A DNA stretch of 64,000 bases, taken from Streptomyces sp. Y2F8-2 (lineage in GTDB: Bacteria; Actinomycetota; Actinomycetes; Streptomycetales; Streptomycetaceae). Made by a program: the position numbers and the translations under genes. The notes below the pieces were generated by a model, which worked only from the letters and a program-made list of their open reading frames with translations, was not told the origin of the DNA and made no database searches. The stretch covers positions 248,001 through 312,000 of the forward strand of contig NZ_BNGS01000004.1 of NCBI RefSeq assembly GCF_014905555.1, read 5' to 3'. Shown here one piece after another: positions 59,349-64,000 of this stretch. Numbering within the stretch: position 1 is the stretch's first letter; every line of letters begins with the position of its first letter.

Positions 59349-61835
59349 GTGACACATAGAGAGCAGGCCGAGGGACTGCCGTTCCATGAGCCCGCTGTGT
59401 CCGGTGTCCGCGCCGTGGCTCAGGGAGCGGCCCTGATGACTGCCGCGTTCGGCGTGGTCGGCCTGTCCGGCTGGGTCTTCGGCATCGGCGTGCTGAAGAG
59501 CGTGCTGCCCGGCGTCGCCGCGTCCATGAAGCCGAACACCGCCGTGGCCCTGCTGGCGCTGGGCCTCTCCGTGTCCATGGTGGCTCGCCGACCCCTGACG
59601 CCGCGGAAGATCAACGCGGCCCGTTCCGCCGCGGTCCTGGCGGCCGTGATCGGCGGGCTCACCCTTCTCGAGTACCTGACCAAGGTGAACGCAGGCGTCG
59701 ATCAGCTCCTCTTCAGGGATGACACCGCGCGAGTGGCGACCGGGGCACCTGGACGGATGGCACCGAACACGGCCGTGGCACTGACGCTCGGGAGCGTGGC
59801 GTCACTGTGCGCGAGCACCTTCCGACTGCCCGCCTGGACGAGTCAGATCCCGGCCCTGGCCGTTCTCACCCTGGGCATGCTGCGGCTCTACGGCTTCGCC
59901 TACGCCGTGCCTCAGCTGGAGCGGTTCGGTGGTTACACCGGCATGGCCCTGCACACCGCGCTGGCCCTGGTGCTGCTCGGCATCGCCGCCTTCCTGGCCC
60001 GGCCGGACGAAGGCCCCGCGGGACTGCTGATGAACGCGGGCACCACGGGCGCCCTGGGCCGCCGGCTGTTCGCCACCATCCTGGTCGCGCCGCCGCTGCT
60101 GGGCTGGGGCGTCCTGGCCGGTGAGGACGCAGGTCTGTACGGGAGGCGTCTGGGCACCGCGCTGCTGGTGTGCGGCCATGTGATCGTGTTCGCCGTGGTC
60201 GTCTTCGCCGCCCTGGCCGTCGGCCGGCGCATCGAGGTGGCGCACGCGCGTGCCGAATATCAGGTGCGGCAGAACGAACTGCTCCAGGCGTTCATGGACC
60301 ACACGCCCGCGGTGATGTTCATCAAGGACCTGGACGGTCGCCTGCTGGCGCTCAACACGAAGTTCGAGGAGAGCATGGGACTGTCCCGCGAACGGATACT
60401 GGGCCGGCGGGACCAGGAGGTCCTGCCGCCGGACGTAGCCCGTCACGCACGGGCTGCCGACCTCGACATGCTGGCACGGGGCACCCCCGTGCAGCGGCAG
60501 GAGCATTTCGACCTGCCGGTAGGGCCACGGGACTTCCTCGCCACCGTGTTCCCGCTCAACGATCCGCACGGCGCGCCCTATGCCGTGGCCGGTGTGCTCA
60601 CCGACATCACCGAACGGGTCGCGGCCCAGCGCGAGGTGGAGCGGGCCAACCGGCGCTTCCTCGCGCTGCTCGAATCCGCACCCGACGCCACCCTGATCAC
60701 GGACGGCGACGGTGTCATCGTCATGGCCAACGCACAGGTGGAGCCACTGTTCGGCCGTGCGCCGGCCGGCGTCGTCGGCACCAAGGTCGAGGACCTGGTG
60801 CCCGGCCCGCAGCGCCCAGTGCACAGCGCGCTCCTGCGCCGGTATCTGCAGCTGCCCGACCCGAAGCCGACGGTACTGGACACAGGCCTGTACGGGCTGC
60901 ACAGCGACGGCAGTGAGTTCCCCGTGGAAGTCAGCATCAGCACCTTCCAGGCCGAACAGGAAACCCTGGTCTTCCTCACCGTTCGGGACATCACCGAACG
61001 CAAGCAGGCCGAGGCCGAACGCGCCGCGCGCTACGAGCAGCAACGACGCATCGCCTACACGTTGCAGCACAGCCTCATGGGCGAGCCGCCCCGCCTGCCG
61101 CACCTGCCCAGCGCGCACCGGTACCTGGCGTCCGTCCAGGACCCCGGGGTCGGCGGCGACTGGTTCGACATCATTCCCCTGGACCAGAAGCGCACCGGCG
61201 TCGTCATCGGCGACGTGATGGGCCGGGGCCTGGACGCGGCGGCCGTCATGGGCCAGCTGCGTGCCGCCGCCCATGCCCTGGCCCGCACGGGTATACCGCC
61301 GTGGCGGCTCATGACCGGGCTGGACGCGTTCGTCGACGACCTGGCGGACCAGCTCGTCACGTGCTGCTACCTCGTGATCGACCAGGGCGCCCGAGAGGTC
61401 ACCCTCTGCTCGGCCGGGCACCTGCCGGTCATCGCAGTGAACCCCGAAGGCTCCACCCGCCTGCTGCGGGCACCGGTCAGCGTGCCGCTGGGCGTCAACG
61501 ATTCGTGTGGCAGCGGGCTGTCGTTCCAGGAGACGACCCATCGGCTGCCGCCGGGCAGCACACTCGCCCTTTACACCGACGGACTGGTCGAGAGGCCCGG
61601 CACCGACATCGACGCCCAGATCGATGTCCTCGCCCACACCCTCGGCACGGCGCTGAAGGGCGCTCCGGCCGACCCGGAGATCCTCGATGAGGCCGCGGCC
61701 CGGCTGGTCGCGACCCTCATTCCGGACACGGCCGCCCATGACGACGACGTGACGCTGCTCCTGATCGGCGTGCCCGAGCCGGACGGGACCAGCGTAGGTC
61801 GGATCACAGGGGAAGGTCGGGACCGCCCCTCCTGA
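59349..61835 (+). CDS. Membrane PAS-domain SpoIIE-type protein phosphatase
   Basis: An 828-residue signalling protein. About eight membrane spans fill residues 20-300, with an internal repeat PNTAVALLALGLSV / PNTAVALTLGSVAS. Two PAS domains follow: about 310-430 (FMDHTPAVMFIKDLDGRLLALN, ending in DITERVAAQREVERANRRF) and about 435-555 (LESAPDATLITDGDGVIVMAN, ending in DITERKQAEAERA). The C-terminal PP2C/SpoIIE domain (about 585-805) has GGDWFDIIPL, GDVMGRGLDAAAVMGQLR, LYTDGLVERPG and HDDDVTLLL metal ligands. It presumably dephosphorylates an anti-anti-sigma-type protein in response to a membrane or redox cue. No partner gene is adjacent. GTG 59349 follows AAGGTGATGA. Confidence 0.9.
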   Translation: MTHREQAEGLPFHEPAVSGVRAVAQGAALMTAAFGVVGLSGWVFGIGVLKSVLPGVAASMKPNTAVALLALGLSVSMVARRPLTPRKINAARSAAVLAAVIGGLTLLEYLTKVNAGVDQLLFRDDTARVATGAPGRMAPNTAVALTLGSVASLCASTFRLPAWTSQIPALAVLTLGMLRLYGFAYAVPQLERFGGYTGMALHTALALVLLGIAAFLARPDEGPAGLLMNAGTTGALGRRLFATILVAPPLLGWGVLAGEDAGLYGRRLGTALLVCGHVIVFAVVVFAALAVGRRIEVAHARAEYQVRQNELLQAFMDHTPAVMFIKDLDGRLLALNTKFEESMGLSRERILGRRDQEVLPPDVARHARAADLDMLARGTPVQRQEHFDLPVGPRDFLATVFPLNDPHGAPYAVAGVLTDITERVAAQREVERANRRFLALLESAPDATLITDGDGVIVMANAQVEPLFGRAPAGVVGTKVEDLVPGPQRPVHSALLRRYLQLPDPKPTVLDTGLYGLHSDGSEFPVEVSISTFQAEQETLVFLTVRDITERKQAEAERAARYEQQRRIAYTLQHSLMGEPPRLPHLPSAHRYLASVQDPGVGGDWFDIIPLDQKRTGVVIGDVMGRGLDAAAVMGQLRAAAHALARTGIPPWRLMTGLDAFVDDLADQLVTCCYLVIDQGAREVTLCSAGHLPVIAVNPEGSTRLLRAPVSVPLGVNDSCGSGLSFQETTHRLPPGSTLALYTDGLVERPGTDIDAQIDVLAHTLGTALKGAPADPEILDEAAARLVATLIPDTAAHDDDVTLLLIGVPEPDGTSVGRITGEGRDRPS

Positions 61836-61952
61836 AAGGGTGCCGGCCGCCTCCGAACCGCTGCTGCAACGACCTGGGTCGCCATCCGGATTGCGAAGCA
61901 TTGGTGCGGGGCTAGCGTGGCAGGGAGCGAGAACCCGCGAGGGAGATGCGCT

Positions 61953-63719
61953 GTGGCCACGTTGATCTCCGTGAACGTCGGAATGCCCAAGGACGTCCCA
62001 TGGCAGGGATCCACTGTCCACACCGGCGTGTGGAAGGAATCCGTCACCGGACCCAGAATGGTCCGGCGCCTCAACGTCGACGGTGACGGACAGGGCGACC
62101 TGAACGGGCACGGTGGCGAACAGCGTGCCGTACTGGTCTACCAACTCGACTCCTACCGGTACTGGCAGGATCGACTGAAGAGGGACGACTTCACCTACGG
62201 GCAGTTCGGCGAGAACTTCACCGTCGAAGGAATGTCGGACCAGGAAGTCTGTATCGGCGACCGGTACCGCATCGGCGGCGCGATCTTCGAGGTCACGCAG
62301 CCCCGGGTGACGTGCTACCGCGTGGGGCTGCGCATGGCGGAGCCGCGCATGGCCGCGCTGCTCGTGTCCCATCACCGCCCGGGCTTCTACATGCGCGTCC
62401 TCACCGAGGGGCAGGTCGAGGCCGGCGACGAGATCGTGAAGGTCGCCGACGGTCCCGAGAAGATGACCGTCGCAGAGATGGACGCACTCCTTTACCTGCC
62501 GGGCCACTCGCGCGCGCAGCTCGAGCGCGGACTGCGCATCCCCGCGCTGAGCCCGGGGTGGAAGACCTCACTGCACGACTTGCTCGAGAGCGTGGACGGC
62601 CCGACCACGGGCAATCGAGGCCTGACCGGTGCCGCGACGAGTCCGCCACCCGCCTGGCCGGGGTTCCGTCCCCTGAAGGTGGCCCGCATGGAGCCGGAGA
62701 GCAGCAGCATCTTCTCCCTGGTCCTCGCTTCGCCGGAGGGCGATCCCCTGCCGCCGGCCCGGCCCGGGCAGTTCATCACGCTGCGGCTCCAGCCGACGCC
62801 CGAGAGCCCGCCTCTCATCCGTACCTACTCACTCTCCGGCCGGCCGGGCGCGCCCGAGTACCGGATCAGCGTCAAGCAGGAACCGCACGGGGCCGCCAGC
62901 GGGCACCTGCGCCACCACGTCAGGGCAGGAGATGTCCTCGACGTCGGTGCACCACGAGGCACCTTCATTCTTGCCGAAGGCGACAACCCGGTCCTGCTGG
63001 TCTCCGCCGGCGTGGGAGCCACTCCGGTCCTCGCCATGCTGCACGCCCTTGCCGAAGCCTTCTCCCGGCGCCCGGTGTGGTGGCTGCACGGAGCGCGGGA
63101 CGGTGCCAGCCAGCCCTTCGCGCGGGAAGTCCGCGCGCTGCTGGAACGCCTGCCCGACGCTCACTTCCACGTTTCGTACAGCCGCCCCCGCGCCGATGAC
63201 CGACTCGGTTTGGACTACACGGCCGCGGGCCGGCTCTCGGCGGAGCGCATAGGCGGACTCGGCCTCCCCGCTGACGCCGACGCCTACCTGTGCGGACCTG
63301 CAGCCTTCATGGACGATCTGTCCCAGGCGCTGGGAGGGCTGGGCATCGCGCCGGACCGCATCCACACCGAGGTCTTCGGCACTCTGTCCGCCGTCCGGCC
63401 GGGAGTGGTCGCAGGGGCCGCTCGCGCCCCTCACCTGCCCGCTCACCCGCCCGGCGCGGGCACAGGGCCGACGGTCTCGTTCGCGCGCAGCGGCATCACG
63501 GTGCCCTGGGACCCTGGCTACGGCACCCTCCTCGAGTTGGCGGAGGTGTGCGATGTGCCCACCCGGTGGTCGTGCCGCACCGGCGTCTGTCACACCTGCG
63601 AGACTGCCGTGCTGTCCGGGCGCGTCGACTACGCGCCTGAACCGATCGACGCCCCCGCTGAAGGCAACGCGCTCATCTGCTGCTCTCGGCCTCCGGTGGA
63701 CCTGGTCCTGGACCTGTGA
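61953..63719 (+). CDS. MOSC domain-flavodoxin reductase-[2Fe-2S] ferredoxin fusion
   Basis: A 588-residue three-part protein. Residues about 1-215 are a YiiM-like MOSC domain with the conserved cysteine in TQPRVTCYRVG. Residues about 235-475 are a ferredoxin-reductase-like module: RTYSLSG for flavin binding, SAGVGATPVLAM and LCGPAAFM for NAD(P)H. The C-terminus is a plant-type [2Fe-2S] domain with Cys-x4-Cys-x2-Cys (WSCRTGVCHTCE) and a final cysteine in ICCSR. It likely passes electrons from NAD(P)H to a MOSC-bound molybdenum or sulfur substrate, as in YiiM/YcbX-type detoxification of N-hydroxylated compounds. GTG 61953 follows GGGAG. Confidence 0.9.
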   Translation: MATLISVNVGMPKDVPWQGSTVHTGVWKESVTGPRMVRRLNVDGDGQGDLNGHGGEQRAVLVYQLDSYRYWQDRLKRDDFTYGQFGENFTVEGMSDQEVCIGDRYRIGGAIFEVTQPRVTCYRVGLRMAEPRMAALLVSHHRPGFYMRVLTEGQVEAGDEIVKVADGPEKMTVAEMDALLYLPGHSRAQLERGLRIPALSPGWKTSLHDLLESVDGPTTGNRGLTGAATSPPPAWPGFRPLKVARMEPESSSIFSLVLASPEGDPLPPARPGQFITLRLQPTPESPPLIRTYSLSGRPGAPEYRISVKQEPHGAASGHLRHHVRAGDVLDVGAPRGTFILAEGDNPVLLVSAGVGATPVLAMLHALAEAFSRRPVWWLHGARDGASQPFAREVRALLERLPDAHFHVSYSRPRADDRLGLDYTAAGRLSAERIGGLGLPADADAYLCGPAAFMDDLSQALGGLGIAPDRIHTEVFGTLSAVRPGVVAGAARAPHLPAHPPGAGTGPTVSFARSGITVPWDPGYGTLLELAEVCDVPTRWSCRTGVCHTCETAVLSGRVDYAPEPIDAPAEGNALICCSRPPVDLVLDL

Positions 63720-63738
63720 CCGGCAAGGGCCCGGGTCC

Positions 63739-64000
63739 TCAACCGGCGTAGGCCTCGAACACCTTGAGGGTGTCCTCGTAGAGGTACATCTTGACGATCT
63801 TGTCGCCTGCCACCTGGAGGTGCATGGCGATGGGCATCTCATAGGTTCGGCCCGTGTTCTTGGCGACACGAGTGAAGCGTCCCAGCATGACCGCGTGATC
63901 GCCGTCGACCAAGAGGTACCGGGTGGTCCATATCGCCGATCTGTATGACATGAGGCGCCGCGTTCCAAGGAGACGCCCGGCGCAGATCGCCTCCGGGGAT
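63739..64000 (-). CDS. SnoaL/NTF2-like protein (C-terminal part)
   Basis: The minus-strand frame is open to the window edge, so about 86 C-terminal residues are visible and the start lies outside. The sequence fits a SnoaL-like or nuclear-transport-factor-2 fold: ISYRSAIWTTRYLLVDGDHA-like strand, VMLGRFTRVAKNTGRTYEMP, HLQVAGDKIVKMYLYEDTL. Such small barrels act as cyclases, isomerases or unknown ligand-binding proteins. It is convergent with the MOSC fusion, 19 bases apart. Any internal ATG (63951) would give a protein too short for the fold. Confidence 0.7.
   Translation of the reverse strand, partial: SPEAICAGRLLGTRRLMSYRSAIWTTRYLLVDGDHAVMLGRFTRVAKNTGRTYEMPIAMHLQVAGDKIVKMYLYEDTLKVFEAYAG

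Noticed and set aside
1..64000. Search by eye for CRISPR arrays, tRNA, rRNA, insertion sequences and attachment sites
   Set aside because: No regularly spaced repeats, cloverleaf-like sequences, transposase motifs or paired terminal inverted repeats were recognised.

Overview
The window looks like chromosomal DNA of a Streptomyces or close relative. GC is very high (around 70% by eye), GTG starts are common, most genes have GGAGG-type ribosome sites, and Tat or lipoprotein signals are frequent. The protein families also fit: mycothiol-linked formaldehyde detoxification, OmpR-type two-component pairs, SpoIIE-type phosphatases, and sugar ABC importers that carry no ATPase gene of their own. I saw no tRNA, rRNA, CRISPR array, transposase or phage gene.

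Layout. 1-3.3 kb: end of a mycothiol/formaldehyde dehydrogenase, its MBL-fold partner, an SDR and an aldo/keto reductase. 3.4-5.4 kb: an ECF sigma factor divergent from a membrane Ser/Thr kinase. 5.6-12.7 kb: DUF4232 lipoprotein, polysaccharide deacetylase lipoprotein, GT39-type membrane glycosyltransferase, a stand-alone maltokinase-cap-like protein and NAD malic enzyme. 12.9-16.3 kb: a GT2/CDP-glycerol-transferase fusion followed by a scrambled glycosyltransferase pseudogene containing an inverted segment. 16.3-19.8 kb: small secreted Asp/Gly/Tyr-rich protein, two-component system, L,D-transpeptidase.

Three separate sugar-import loci dominate the rest. Locus A (19.8-25.6 kb): two permeases, binding protein and Gfo/Idh oxidoreductase, divergent from a ROK regulator. 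Locus B (39.2-46.8 kb): Gfo/Idh oxidoreductase and ROK regulator, divergent from binding protein, two permeases and an unrecognised 577-aa, probably toroidal enzyme. Locus C (51.0-59.2 kb): GH127 beta-L-arabinofuranosidase, binding protein, two permeases and a clan-A glycosidase with a ricin-type lectin domain, divergent from a LacI regulator with two inverted TGAGCAAMCG sites between them. None has an ATPase gene, so a shared MsiK-type ATPase elsewhere is likely.

Between these loci lie a membrane-anchored S1 protease, a DUF3800-like protein, a secreted HAD phosphatase, a PPOX/F420-type protein, a TauE exporter, a glucarate module (GntP permease plus glucarate dehydratase), a TetR regulator with an SGNH hydrolase, a frameshifted AbfB-domain pseudogene, a peptidoglycan-binding membrane protein and a PAP2 phosphatase with an autotransporter-type beta-strand repeat. 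After locus B come a nucleoside-kinase-like P-loop protein and a beta-phosphoglucomutase/GH65 pair. The window ends with a PAS/SpoIIE phosphatase, a MOSC-flavoreductase-ferredoxin fusion and a truncated SnoaL-like gene. The least explained parts are the locus B enzyme, the scrambled glycosyltransferase, the kinase/ECF pair and several shared inverted or direct repeats in promoter regions.
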